Source: Alteromonas sp. IB21 (GTDB taxonomy: Bacteria > Pseudomonadota > Gammaproteobacteria > Enterobacterales > Alteromonadaceae). From it: a stretch of DNA of 64,000 nucleotides. Within the stretch, counting starts at the first letter, position 1, and each line of letters starts with the position of its first letter. The notes beneath the pieces were generated by a model. The model did not search any database, was not told the origin of the DNA, and worked only from the letters and a program-made list of their open reading frames with translations. Of this stretch, positions 26,256 through 35,297 are shown piece after piece. The translations under genes were made by a program, and so were the position numbers. The DNA is taken from the NCBI RefSeq assembly GCF_016405965.1, contig NZ_JAEFCD010000006.1, positions 1 to 64,000 of the forward strand, written 5' to 3'.

Positions 26256-27752
26256 ATGTCTATACGCAATGGCGTTCAATTAATCACCTATGCAGACCGA
26301 TTAGGTGATGGCAACATAGAGAGCCTTACAAGCCTTCTTCAAGGCCCGCTAAATGGCTTATTCACCGGTGTTCACATTCTCCCCTTCTACTACCCATATG
26401 ATGGTGAAGATGCTGGCTTCGATCCTATTGATCACACCTCCGTCGATGAACGATTAGGTGACTGGAACAACATCAAAAATCTGGGTGAATCGGTAGATAT
26501 CATGGCCGACCTTATTGTTAATCATATGTCTGGCCAAAGCGAAGCGTTTAAAGATGTGTTGAAAAAAGGTCGCGAGTCTGACTATTGGCCACTATTTCTT
26601 ACTAAAGAAGATGTGTTTAAAGGTAATGACCAAGCGTTAATCGATGAGCAAATTGCTCAAGTGTTCCGCCCTCGCCCAACACCGTTTTTCAGCGATTATG
26701 AGGTAGGCACAGAAACTGATTCTCCAGAGACGGTTCCGTTTTGGACTACCTTTACTTCCAACCAAATCGATATTGATGTTGAATCGCAATTAGGTAAAGA
26801 TTATTTATCTTCTATCCTACAATCATTCACTGAAAGCAACGTTGATCTTATTCGTCTTGACGCGGCAGGCTATGCAATTAAGCGCACAGGCACTAACTGT
26901 TTTATGCTTGAAGAAACCTTCGAGTTTATTGAAGAACTTTCAACGCGCGCACGTTCGATGGGCATGCAGTGTCTTGTAGAAATTCACAGCCACTACCAAA
27001 CCCAAATTGATATTGCTTCTCGTTGTGACAGTGTTTATGACTTTGCACTACCGCCTTTGGTGCTGCATACGCTGTTTACCAAAGATGCAAGCGCACTGGC
27101 ACATTGGCTATCAATTTCACCTCGCAACTGCTTTACAGTTCTAGATACGCACGACGGCATCGGCATTGTTGACGTGGGCGCAAGCGGTGACAAGCCGGGC
27201 TTATTAAACGCCGAGGCTATTAATGCGTTGGTGGAGCAAATTCACGTTAACTCTAATGGTGAGTCTAAAAAAGCCACCGGCGCTGCCGCGAATAACGTTG
27301 ATCTCTACCAAGTCAACTGTACCTATTATGATGCGCTTGGCAAAGATGACTTCGCTTATTTGGTGGCGCGTGCCATTCAGTTCTTTAGCCCAGGTATTCC
27401 TCAAGTTTATTACGGTGGTTTACTCGCTGCACAAAACGATATGGAATTACTAGCTAGAACCAACGTCGGTCGCGATATTAACCGTCCGTACTTAACATCT
27501 ACCATGGTTGAAGAGGCAGTGCAAAAGCCGGTTGTTAAAGGCTTAATGCAACTTATTACCCTTAGAAACGAAAGCCCAGCATTCAATGGCGCGTTCGACG
27601 TAAGCTACAGTAATAACACACTGGTACTTACTTGGAATAAAGACGGCGATATTGCGTCATTGACCGTCGATTTTAACAATATGAGTGCCACAGTACACAC
27701 TGTCACTAACGGCGAGGAAAGTACGCTGTCTGTCGTTTCTTTACTTGCCTAA
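26256..27752 (+). CDS. Sucrose phosphorylase (GH13)
   Basis: This 498-residue cytoplasmic enzyme matches bifidobacterial and marine sucrose phosphorylases along its whole length. It converts sucrose and phosphate to glucose 1-phosphate and fructose. Visible elements are QLITYADRLGDG, DAGFDPIDHTSVDERLGDW, the nucleophile Asp202 in LIRLDAAGY, the acid/base Glu242 in LVEIHSHYQ, VLDTHDGIG and the phosphate-loop region GINRPY-like GRDINRPYL. The C-terminal beta domain is complete. A related glucosyl-acceptor specificity such as sucrose 6-phosphate or glucosylglycerate cannot be wholly excluded. No transporter or kinase lies beside it; it is a single-gene unit with an upstream palindrome and a strong terminator. 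Confidence 0.92.
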   Translation: MSIRNGVQLITYADRLGDGNIESLTSLLQGPLNGLFTGVHILPFYYPYDGEDAGFDPIDHTSVDERLGDWNNIKNLGESVDIMADLIVNHMSGQSEAFKDVLKKGRESDYWPLFLTKEDVFKGNDQALIDEQIAQVFRPRPTPFFSDYEVGTETDSPETVPFWTTFTSNQIDIDVESQLGKDYLSSILQSFTESNVDLIRLDAAGYAIKRTGTNCFMLEETFEFIEELSTRARSMGMQCLVEIHSHYQTQIDIASRCDSVYDFALPPLVLHTLFTKDASALAHWLSISPRNCFTVLDTHDGIGIVDVGASGDKPGLLNAEAINALVEQIHVNSNGESKKATGAAANNVDLYQVNCTYYDALGKDDFAYLVARAIQFFSPGIPQVYYGGLLAAQNDMELLARTNVGRDINRPYLTSTMVEEAVQKPVVKGLMQLITLRNESPAFNGAFDVSYSNNTLVLTWNKDGDIASLTVDFNNMSATVHTVTNGEESTLSVVSLLA

Positions 27753-27795
27753 ACCGTAAATAGATAGGTAATTAACCTTAGTAATAGTGTGGCTC

Positions 27796-27841
27796 GAAAA
27801 AGGTGGGTGTGGGGAAGCTTTTCCTACACTCACCTTTTTTT
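27796..27841 (+). terminator. Terminator of sucrose phosphorylase
   Basis: A long stem (AGGTG-GTGT-GGAA against TTCC-ACAC-CACCT) with A before and seven T after; it may act in both directions against the HxlR gene. Confidence 0.9.
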
Positions 27842-27899
27842 GTTTTCCTCACTTTGTGTAATACAGAGCGCCTAATGCACTTTATCGCTGCCCCTTAAA

Positions 27900-28319
27900 T
27901 TACCTATGTTCATCATTGTAGGTTCTGCCCCAATCACATAGCTGGCGCAAGGTTGGCTCTAGCGTACGACCTAGGTCTGTAAGTGAGTATTCGACGCGCG
28001 GGGGCACTTCAGCATACACTTTGCGATTGACCAACCCATCACGTTCTAGTTCTCTTAACTGCTGAGTAAGCATTTTCTGTGTAACGCCCTGAAGACGCCT
28101 ACGCAATTGACTAAAGCGCAGCGTTTTATGGCACAAGTGCCATAAAATAACGCCTTTCCACTTTCCACCAATTATTTCTAACGATACGGCTACGCCACAA
28201 ACATACTGAGCCGCGTCATTTTCTTTTTCCCCAATTTTAGCTGATTTGGCATTAATAGAATCTACGGTAACAATACCGTCAGCCTTCTCTGCTTCTACCC
28301 GTGTTAAATTCGCCGTCAT
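27900..28319 (-). CDS. HxlR family transcriptional regulator
   Basis: This 139-residue winged helix-turn-helix protein has the HxlR signature: CGVAVSLEIIGGKWKGVILWHL, LRFSQLRRRLQGVTQKMLTQQLRELERDGLVNR, then PRVEYSLTDLGRTL. HxlR proteins act as dimers and often respond to electrophiles or quinones. The gene is divergent from a YhdH-type reductase with a 200-bp gap containing dyads, so it probably controls that gene. It has a longer N-terminal arm (about 35 residues) than most family members. Confidence 0.9.
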   Translation of the reverse strand: MTANLTRVEAEKADGIVTVDSINAKSAKIGEKENDAAQYVCGVAVSLEIIGGKWKGVILWHLCHKTLRFSQLRRRLQGVTQKMLTQQLRELERDGLVNRKVYAEVPPRVEYSLTDLGRTLEPTLRQLCDWGRTYNDEHR

Positions 28320-28423
28320 AGCAATTCCTTAAAAAGCAAAACAGCCGACGCTGCTCTTGGTTTTAACCAGTGCAAACTTCAATAAGATAATTTAGAGAAG
28401 CCAGCGATCATTTCCAATAGTAT

Positions 28424-28450
28424 CTTTTTGGGTACTACCCTACTAAAAAG
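28424..28450. promoter_or_regulatory. Candidate HxlR operator
   Basis: GGGTACTACCC (28430-28440) is an 11-bp palindrome flanked by CTTTTT (28424-28429) and AAAAAG (28445-28450), in the gap between the HxlR gene and yhdH. AGTAT (28419) and ATACT (28454) lie further out. GTAC-centred dyads are usual for HxlR proteins. Confidence 0.5.
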
Positions 28451-28518
28451 TGCATACTTGCGCAAAGTGTATATATTGTCACAATGGGAAGCGTAACTTT
28501 CAACCAATGGAGACAGGT

Positions 28519-29514
28519 ATGACATCGTTCAAAGCGTTGCTTGTAGAAAAACAGGAAGATAAATCATTTGTCCGCAGTGTAAGCCAGCGTTCGCTTGATG
28601 ATTTACCAGAGGGCACCTTACTCATTAAGGTGCAGTATTCATCACTAAACTATAAGGATGCGCTATCAGCCACCGGAAATCCCGGCGTAAGCAGAAACTT
28701 CCCCCATACCCCGGGTATAGACGCGGCAGGCACAGTTATATCCTGCGATGACAACAGCTTCAAAGAAGGCGATGAAGTTATTGTAACCGGCTATGACTTG
28801 GGTATGAACACGGCAGGAGGGTTTGGCGAATATATTCGAATTCCAAGTGAATGGGCAGTGGCTAAACCCGATGGTTTATCGTTAAGGGAGTCTATGGTAA
28901 TAGGCACCGCAGGCTTCACTGCCGGGCTATCTGTTCAAGGTTTAGTCGAACATGGTATTTCGCCAGAAAAAGGCGATATTCTGGTTACAGGTGCAACGGG
29001 GGGTGTGGGCTCTGTGGCAGTAGCCCTGCTTGCCAAAGCGGGTTACTCGGTCGTCGCCTGTACTGGGAAAAAAGAACATGAGTCATTTTTAAAAACACTC
29101 GGCGCAAGCAAAGTAATAACTCGCGACGAACTGTTAGAAAATAAAGAGCGCCCAATGTTAAAAGAACAATACGCTGGCGCTGTAGATACGGTGGGTGGTG
29201 AATACTTAGCGCAAGCCATTAAGGCTACCCAATATGGCGGAACAGTGACATGCTGCGGGCTTACCGCTTCTGCCGACCTGAATGTTAGCGTATTTCCATT
29301 TATCTTGAGAGGCGTTTTGTTACTTGGCATCGATTCTGTGCAGTGCCCTATGCCGCCTAGATTGAGATTGTGGGATAAGCTTGCCAGTGAATGGAAGCTC
29401 GATTGTCTTGATGACCTTACAGAGGAAGTAAATCTAGATGCCGTTAATGAAAAAATTGACGCCATTTTAGAAGGGCAGATTTCAGGCCGTACGTTAGTGA
29501 ATGTTCAAGCCTAG
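28519..29514 (+). CDS. yhdH: YhdH/AcuI-type acryloyl-CoA reductase
   Basis: This 331-residue zinc-free medium-chain reductase is of the YhdH/AcuI type, which reduces acryloyl-CoA to propanoyl-CoA with NADPH. Visible are LLIKVQYSSLNYKDALSATGNPGVSR, TPGIDAAGTV, the nucleotide fold VTGATGGVGSVAVALLAKAGY, and SVQCPMPPRLRLWDKLASEW, a stretch typical of the subgroup. In marine bacteria this enzyme protects against acrylate from DMSP breakdown. That role here is inference. ATG at 28519 follows GGAG. It is divergent from an HxlR regulator. Confidence 0.9.
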   Translation: MTSFKALLVEKQEDKSFVRSVSQRSLDDLPEGTLLIKVQYSSLNYKDALSATGNPGVSRNFPHTPGIDAAGTVISCDDNSFKEGDEVIVTGYDLGMNTAGGFGEYIRIPSEWAVAKPDGLSLRESMVIGTAGFTAGLSVQGLVEHGISPEKGDILVTGATGGVGSVAVALLAKAGYSVVACTGKKEHESFLKTLGASKVITRDELLENKERPMLKEQYAGAVDTVGGEYLAQAIKATQYGGTVTCCGLTASADLNVSVFPFILRGVLLLGIDSVQCPMPPRLRLWDKLASEWKLDCLDDLTEEVNLDAVNEKIDAILEGQISGRTLVNVQA

Positions 29515-29564
29515 GCTTTGGGGTCAAATTAGGCTTTATTCTTTCCTATTGACCATTAATAGTC

Positions 29565-29587
29565 GCAGGCAATTAAATATTGCCTGC
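29565..29587. terminator. Convergent hairpin between yhdH and the MDR gene
   Basis: GCAGGCAAT (29565-29573) and ATTGCCTGC (29579-29587) form a nine-bp perfect stem with a five-base loop, midway between convergent genes. There is no T tract, so termination by it is uncertain. Confidence 0.5.
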
Positions 29588-29604
29588 AACTAACCTACTC
29601 TTAA

Positions 29605-30621
29605 TTAGAAGCCTTCCAAGACGAGTTTACCAATAGCCCGCCCTTCTTCTAAAATTCTGTGCGCTTCAATCAAGTTTTCAGCGTTAATTTTACCTAAGTG
29701 TTTTCCTACAGTTGTCTTTATTTTTCCTTCATCAATAAGTGATGCAACATGAGTAAGTAAACGACTTTGCTCAACGATATCATCAGTTTTAAACATTGAA
29801 CGGGTAAACATAAATTCCCAATGTAATGACAGACTTTTTTGTTTAAGCTTTGCCACATCCAAGCTTTCTGGGTCGTCAATTAACGCTAATTTACCCTTCG
29901 GCTTCATGACTTCCACAAAGTCTTCAATGTACTGGTGTGTGTTGTTTAAACTCGCCACATGGGTCACTTCACCAATATTCAAGGCCTTGATTTGCGCGGC
30001 CATAGGTTTACTGTGGTCAACTACGTAGTCGGCCCCTAACTCTTGCACCCAGTTTTTTGAACTTTCCCGAGATGCAGTAGCAATAACCGTTGCGCCGGTT
30101 AATGTTTTAAGTAGTTGCAGCATTATTGAACCAACACCACCTGCTGCGCCCACAACAAGTACAACTTCGTCACTTTTTTCACTTTGCTGTTTTAGCGCAA
30201 GATGATCAAACAACAACTCATAGGCCGTAATGGTAGTTAGCGGAAGCGCCGCGGCATCGCTATCTGATAAAGACGTGGGCGCTTTTCCGACAATGCGCTC
30301 ATCAACCAGTTGAAACTCGGCATTCGACCCTGCTCGGGTAAGGTCTCCGGCATAATAAACTCTGTCGCCAACGGCAAACTCGGTGACATCAGCGCCAATT
30401 TCAATCACTTCACCTACGGCGTCCCAGCCTAACACTTTAGGGTCGCCACCTTCAGGATTTACTCGTTGACGAATTTTGTAATCTACAGGGTTTACCGCTA
30501 TCGCGCTTATTTTTACCAATAAGTCTCTACCCGAAGCGCTGGGCTTAGCGAGTTCTAAATCTATTAATGCATTTGGCTCGTTAATATCTAGTGAGTGGGT
30601 ATAACCAATAGCTTTCATCAT
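29605..30621 (-). CDS. Zinc-binding-type alcohol dehydrogenase / quinone oxidoreductase
   Basis: This 338-residue medium-chain dehydrogenase/reductase (ZADH/quinone reductase subgroup) has VNPVDYKIRQR, VLGWDAVGEVIEIG, the NADPH-binding VVGAAGGVGSIMLQLLK and ELGADYVVDHSK. Catalytic zinc cysteines of classical alcohol dehydrogenases are missing. It probably reduces quinones or enals with NADPH. The start at 30621 was chosen because AGGAG lies five bases upstream. The open frame extends another 160 codons but that part is antisense to the divergent LysR gene and is not coding. The 97-bp divergent gap suggests control by that regulator. Confidence 0.9.
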   Translation of the reverse strand: MMKAIGYTHSLDINEPNALIDLELAKPSASGRDLLVKISAIAVNPVDYKIRQRVNPEGGDPKVLGWDAVGEVIEIGADVTEFAVGDRVYYAGDLTRAGSNAEFQLVDERIVGKAPTSLSDSDAAALPLTTITAYELLFDHLALKQQSEKSDEVVLVVGAAGGVGSIMLQLLKTLTGATVIATASRESSKNWVQELGADYVVDHSKPMAAQIKALNIGEVTHVASLNNTHQYIEDFVEVMKPKGKLALIDDPESLDVAKLKQKSLSLHWEFMFTRSMFKTDDIVEQSRLLTHVASLIDEGKIKTTVGKHLGKINAENLIEAHRILEEGRAIGKLVLEGF

Positions 30622-30718
30622 TCGTTTCTCCTTTTGAGTAATATTCTCATCATACTCTTGATTAAATTTCGATAAACAGCACAATATAAGAAACATTATC
30701 AAATAGTTTTTGAAAATC

Positions 30719-31633
30719 ATGTTGCTCGATGACTTGAACGTTGTGATAAAAGTAGCCGAATTTCGAAACATTACCGCTGCAGCTACCCACCTAAATATGC
30801 GCACCGCTACGGCGAGTGCTGCAGTTAAACGGGTTGAGCAAGCCCTCGGCGCTGAGTTATTTGTACGCACAACTCGATCGCTTAGGCTTTCCTCTGCCGG
30901 TGAGCGCTTCTTGCCAACATGTGAACAAGCCATGGCGATGCTTTCAAATGCTAAGCAGAACTTAAAAGGCGATACTGGCGTTATTGAGGGCGAACTACGA
31001 CTAGGTTTGTCATCTGACTTAGGACGAAATGTAGTAGCGCCGTGGCTTGATGATTTTATGGAGGAGCATGAAAAAATAAGCGTAAAACTTAATTTAAACG
31101 ACAGCAATATCGATTTTTACCGCGATCCTATCGATTTAGCTCTGCGTTATGGTTCACCAGATGATGCAAGCGTTTACGGATTTAAAATTTGCGACGTGCC
31201 TCGGTTTCTTGTCGCCGCCCCTTCTTATCGCAACACCCACGGTACCCCAGAACAATTTGAAGACTTGAAAACGCACAATGGGCTTTTTTATCAACTACAC
31301 GACAAAGTGTATAACGAATGGGAATTCGTGCACGACGGTAAACCGCTAAAGATTAAAATGCAGGGCAACAGAACGGCGAACGACGGTGAAATGGTCAGAA
31401 GATGGGCTGTCGCAGGTAAAGGGGTAGCGGTTAAATCAAGCTTAGATACCTGTGACGATATTTTAAGTGGGCGCCTTGTTACGTTATTGCCCGGCTACCA
31501 GCCAAAACCTACGCAGCTTTGGTTAATCTGCCCGAGCCGCCAATCAATCACGCCAGCAGTGAGGTTATTAAGAGACATGTTAAAGGCGCGCTGCGCTGAA
31601 TGTCTAGCGCGCCTTAAAGAAGCAGGTATTTAA
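30719..31633 (+). CDS. LysR family transcriptional regulator
   Basis: This 304-residue regulator has an N-terminal winged helix-turn-helix (DLNVVIKVAEFRNITAAATHL, VKRVEQALGAELFVRTTRSLRL) and a periplasmic-binding-like effector domain from about 90. The helix-turn-helix has the unusual TASAAVKRVE instead of the commoner SQPALS. The gene is divergent from the MDR oxidoreductase, the classical LysR arrangement, and probably regulates it. ATG at 30719 was taken; a TTG three codons earlier is also possible. No strong ribosome site is visible. Confidence 0.92.
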   Translation: MLLDDLNVVIKVAEFRNITAAATHLNMRTATASAAVKRVEQALGAELFVRTTRSLRLSSAGERFLPTCEQAMAMLSNAKQNLKGDTGVIEGELRLGLSSDLGRNVVAPWLDDFMEEHEKISVKLNLNDSNIDFYRDPIDLALRYGSPDDASVYGFKICDVPRFLVAAPSYRNTHGTPEQFEDLKTHNGLFYQLHDKVYNEWEFVHDGKPLKIKMQGNRTANDGEMVRRWAVAGKGVAVKSSLDTCDDILSGRLVTLLPGYQPKPTQLWLICPSRQSITPAVRLLRDMLKARCAECLARLKEAGI

Positions 31634-31767
31634 TGAGAATAGACGCTAGAAAAGCGCTTAGCTTACCGACGAGGCTCTTTTTACATGCGATGGGCAAAAG
31701 GCTATAGCGCTACGTCGACAAGTCTGAGTAGGAATAGCCGTCATTATTAGTACTGGTTAACTTCTAA

Positions 31768-33372
31768 CTAGCGCTTGTACATGGCGGGTGCGCCTTTGCC
31801 TGGTGTGCTAGCCTCAATGAATTCACGTAAGTCTTGGTTTGACTGTTTTAAGTCATCGCGACGCAAGTACATCATGTGCCCGCTGCGATACCCTTTAAAG
31901 CTAAGGCGGTCTTTTAGGTTGCCACTTTGATCTAGCTGCCACATGGTATATTTGGCGTCAAAGTAGTTAGTTGCGCCATCGTAGTATCCAGCTTGAATCA
32001 ACACATTCAGATACGGATTTTGCGCCATCGCCAAACGCAAGTTTTCTCCAGTTTGGTTGTTACTTCTATCCCAAGGGTGAACATTGCCAAACATATTGTA
32101 TTTAATATCAGTTTTGTAATTTAATTCTTCGCGCAGGTAATAATTAATGGCAGGCGTGAATGAATGCAACCATGATGTTAACTCTGCCCAATAATCAGGG
32201 CGATCGCCAGTTTGCTTCGCGTCTATACCCAAATAACGGCTATCCAAGCGGCCTAAGGTCTTCCCTTCATCTCGTAATAAATCTTTCCAGAAGAAAGCCG
32301 TGCTTACGTCTAGGTTATTTTGAGCGATAGACGCCTCACTTAACCCTGAAAAGCGCGCCATTTGTTTTAGCACGTCACGCTTTTCCGCTTCGCCGATGAA
32401 GCCGCCTTTAGCCAACGCAGGAATGAGCTTATTGATGGTAAAGTCTTCGACTTCAGGAAGTAATTCAGTAAGGTCTTTGTTCTGAAGTTCAGGCTCAAGT
32501 TTATTATGATACCAGGCGGCAGCCGCAAAATAGGGCAAGCGGTTAGCGGCTTTTACAGGCCCATTGCGCTCAATTCCGATGTCGGTTGGCGACACCAACA
32601 CGACACCGTTTAGATACATCCACTGGCGGTTTTGTAGCTCCAATGCAAGACCCGAAACCCGCGTAGTACCGTAACTTTCACCAATTAAATATTTAGGAGA
32701 GCGCCAGCGGTTATTGCGTGTTACAAAGGTATTCACCCAATCCGCTAAATAGCTAATATCGGCGTTAACCCCAAAGAACATTTTTTGTTGCTCGTCTTGC
32801 GAAGGCATACTGCCATCAGCTTTTGGCAGTACACGGCTGTACCCTGTGTTTACCGGGTTTACAAATACGATGTCTGCCACATCTAAAATGGAATAAGGGT
32901 TAGTTTGAACACCATAGGGCTGAACGGGATAACCCTCATCATCAATATTTAGAATACGAGGGCCAGTATACGCTACGTGCATCCATACTGAGGCAGATCC
33001 AGGGCCACCATTAAAGGAAATAATAAGCGGGCGCTCCGTATTCTCTTTAATGTCAGTTCGCTGATAGTACGTGTAGAATAAGGTAGCAACCGCTTCGTCT
33101 TTACTGTTCCATACGGGTTGCGTACCTGTAGTAGCACTGTATTTCACGCGCTTGCCAAGAATTTTGGTTTCGTGTTCTGTCACTACACTGCTATCAATTT
33201 TCATAGCGCGAGCGTGTGCTGAGGGGCTTTTCTCATCTTCAGAAGCACTCGCATTCAAACTTACAAAAGCAAGCATAGCGGCCATTAGCCAAGGCAGCGC
33301 TTTATGCTTGTTATCACCGTGGCGAAATGACACAAGTGATGTTACTAGGTTTAAGGCTTGTTTATTCATCAT
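31768..33372 (-). CDS. S10 family serine carboxypeptidase, secreted
   Basis: This 534-residue exported peptidase of the carboxypeptidase Y family has a signal peptide after a long basic N-region (cleavage near ASA, residues 42-44). SFNGGPGSASVW forms the oxyanion hole, and the nucleophile Ser233 lies in YLIGESYGTTR. AGYYDGATNYFDAKYT (Asp) and FKGYRSGHMMYL (His) complete the triad. It removes C-terminal residues from peptides in the periplasm or outside the cell. Two adjacent ATG codons are candidate starts; GAG is better spaced for the second. It stands alone between convergent and co-oriented genes. Confidence 0.92.
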   Translation of the reverse strand: MMNKQALNLVTSLVSFRHGDNKHKALPWLMAAMLAFVSLNASASEDEKSPSAHARAMKIDSSVVTEHETKILGKRVKYSATTGTQPVWNSKDEAVATLFYTYYQRTDIKENTERPLIISFNGGPGSASVWMHVAYTGPRILNIDDEGYPVQPYGVQTNPYSILDVADIVFVNPVNTGYSRVLPKADGSMPSQDEQQKMFFGVNADISYLADWVNTFVTRNNRWRSPKYLIGESYGTTRVSGLALELQNRQWMYLNGVVLVSPTDIGIERNGPVKAANRLPYFAAAAWYHNKLEPELQNKDLTELLPEVEDFTINKLIPALAKGGFIGEAEKRDVLKQMARFSGLSEASIAQNNLDVSTAFFWKDLLRDEGKTLGRLDSRYLGIDAKQTGDRPDYWAELTSWLHSFTPAINYYLREELNYKTDIKYNMFGNVHPWDRSNNQTGENLRLAMAQNPYLNVLIQAGYYDGATNYFDAKYTMWQLDQSGNLKDRLSFKGYRSGHMMYLRRDDLKQSNQDLREFIEASTPGKGAPAMYKR

Positions 33373-33546
33373 TACTCTTGTCTTTGTGTGTCGTTAGATT
33401 TATCTTTTTTGTATTCTTAGAGCCTGCCGACCTGTCACTTATACAGATGTGCAAACATTCTAGTTAGACTATATCTCTGTTTGTACGTCAGCTTAGCAAT
33501 CAACGACAAAACCACCAATTTCTTCGATACATTTCTGTAACACGGC

Positions 33547-34143
33547 CTACGATTTATCCATATTTTCAGGGCTGTTATCGTTTATATGTGCAATGAGGTC
33601 AGGGAAAAAAGCTAAAAACCTCGCCTCTATTTCCTGTTGGTGTTTGCCTATATCGTCTACAGCATTATGAAAAGTATTGGGAAAACGAATGCGTTTAGCG
33701 ACAACAGAAATCGCTTTGGCAATGCCCTCTTCGTTAGCATAATCCTCAAACCAGTCATGAGTTATCATATGCCCTACACTGTGCTGCATCGTTCTTGGCA
33801 TGGTAGGCAACCGTTGTTCTAACAAAGCGAAGCTTTGCTCGCGAAAATCATCGAAACATTGGGTTGAAAATTTTGTCCAGTGTTTAATGAGTAAATGATC
33901 GAAATAGATATCCAATGCTACAGGGGCAAAGCGCCGGCGACTTTTATCGAATAGCACCTTTGCAGCTAAAACGCTCTCGTGACTATCGGTGAATCGATCA
34001 ACTTCGTAGTGGTTTTTAAGGCCTAGCTGAACTGCGTTTCCAAATCTGTTGGTATCAACACCTCGCCTAAAATCTCCCAACAAGTTACCAAAATGAGAGT
34101 CTGCGGTTGGTCGTGCCAGGAAAAGGTGAGCTAGGTAGTTCAT
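33547..34143 (-). CDS. acpH: Acyl carrier protein phosphodiesterase
   Basis: AcpH removes the 4'-phosphopantetheine arm from ACP, regenerating apo-ACP. The 198-residue protein (E. coli 193) begins MNYLAHLFLARP and has NLLGDFRRG, NHYEVDRFTDSH, ALDIYFDHLL and HDWFEDYA. These His/Asp-rich motifs belong to the HD-like family fold. The start at 34143 was chosen for this N-terminus; upstream in-frame sequence overlaps the miaE promoter. It is divergent from miaE. Confidence 0.92.
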   Translation of the reverse strand: MNYLAHLFLARPTADSHFGNLLGDFRRGVDTNRFGNAVQLGLKNHYEVDRFTDSHESVLAAKVLFDKSRRRFAPVALDIYFDHLLIKHWTKFSTQCFDDFREQSFALLEQRLPTMPRTMQHSVGHMITHDWFEDYANEEGIAKAISVVAKRIRFPNTFHNAVDDIGKHQQEIEARFLAFFPDLIAHINDNSPENMDKS

Positions 34144-34307
34144 TTTGTAATTTAACGGCCTCTTTTTAAGTTGTAAGGGCTTGTAGGTATCAAGTAAAAT
34201 CACGCCTCGATCAGAAACTTTGAATGTGGCCTCGCCGAAACGTAGGTTGCCAGATGCCAAATTCAAATTTAACTGAAACATCGTAGCACTTAACATTGAG
34301 TTTCAAC

Positions 34308-35090
34308 ATGTCTGTAATATCCACTTCTGAAGTCACCTCTCTACTTGCTCCAGTTAGCGCTTTTTTGCACTGCGAGACGCCACAGTCGTGGATAGACGAA
34401 GCTCAAAAAGAAGAAAACCTTCGCGTGATTCTTACCGATCACTTAATCTGCGAATTGAAAGCGGCTCAGTCAGCCATGTACTTACTCCGCCGTTATGTGG
34501 CTGATGAGGAAACAAGCAAAGTGCTTTTAGGCTGGTTAAAACCTTACGAGGACTTTACCTACAGACATGAGGGCGATTGGCAGTCACTCAACACTAAGCA
34601 CCTTTCAAAAAGTGTGTTTAATGTTGAAGGGCTTGAGCCCTTCAAAAAAGACATGCTAGATAAAATGGTATTGCTCATAAAAGAAGAGCTTCATCATTTT
34701 TATCAAGTGCTAGAGATTATGCACGAGCTAGGCTTTGAATATAAATCGGTAACGTCTAGCCGTTACGCCAATGGCTTACTACGTCACGTACGCACCTATG
34801 AGCCTGAAAAGCTTGTCGACAAGCTTATTTGCGGCGCCTATATTGAAGCCCGTTCTTGCGAACGCTTTGCCAAGCTCGCTCCTTTTGTGTCTGAAGATTT
34901 AGGCAAGTTTTACGTTTCGCTATTGCGCTCTGAAGCCAGACACTTTGAAGATTACCTCACGCTTGCTGGACAAATATCCGACACGGATATCACTGAACGT
35001 GTAGCTCACTTCGGTCACGTTGAAAAATCGTTGATAGAAAGTGACGACAAAGAGCTTCGTTTCCACTCTGGGGCGCCGAACATCAACTAG
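34308..35090 (+). CDS. miaE: tRNA 2-methylthio-N6-isopentenyl adenosine-37 hydroxylase
   Basis: MiaE hydroxylates ms2i6A37 of tRNAs reading UNN codons, using a diiron centre and oxygen. The 260-residue ferritin-like protein has iron-ligand patterns DHLICELKAAQSAM, KEELHHFYQVLEIM, GAYIEARSCERF and RSEARHFEDYL. It is found only in some proteobacteria. ATG at 34308 was chosen; a TTG four codons earlier also opens the frame. It is divergent from acpH. Confidence 0.95.
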   Translation: MSVISTSEVTSLLAPVSAFLHCETPQSWIDEAQKEENLRVILTDHLICELKAAQSAMYLLRRYVADEETSKVLLGWLKPYEDFTYRHEGDWQSLNTKHLSKSVFNVEGLEPFKKDMLDKMVLLIKEELHHFYQVLEIMHELGFEYKSVTSSRYANGLLRHVRTYEPEKLVDKLICGAYIEARSCERFAKLAPFVSEDLGKFYVSLLRSEARHFEDYLTLAGQISDTDITERVAHFGHVEKSLIESDDKELRFHSGAPNIN

Positions 35091-35297
35091 CTTTATAGTG
35101 GTGTTCATAAATTAAACTATTTATGTTGACGCCTTTGATTTTCTGCTGCACACTAATTTTGTAAATGTATTGTTAATGGCAGTTCTTTAGCGCTTGCCGC
35201 TGTGTCCGAGTTTACTTAAATTCTCGGCTGATTCGTGTGTTTCTACTGCCTCACAACAATTGTCTAATAATAATGTTGGTGAACAAGGCAGGACCTT

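Noticed and set aside
30622..31107. 160-codon upstream extension of the MDR oxidoreductase
   Set aside because: It is antisense to the LysR gene, and the real start at 30621 has AGGAG five bases ahead.
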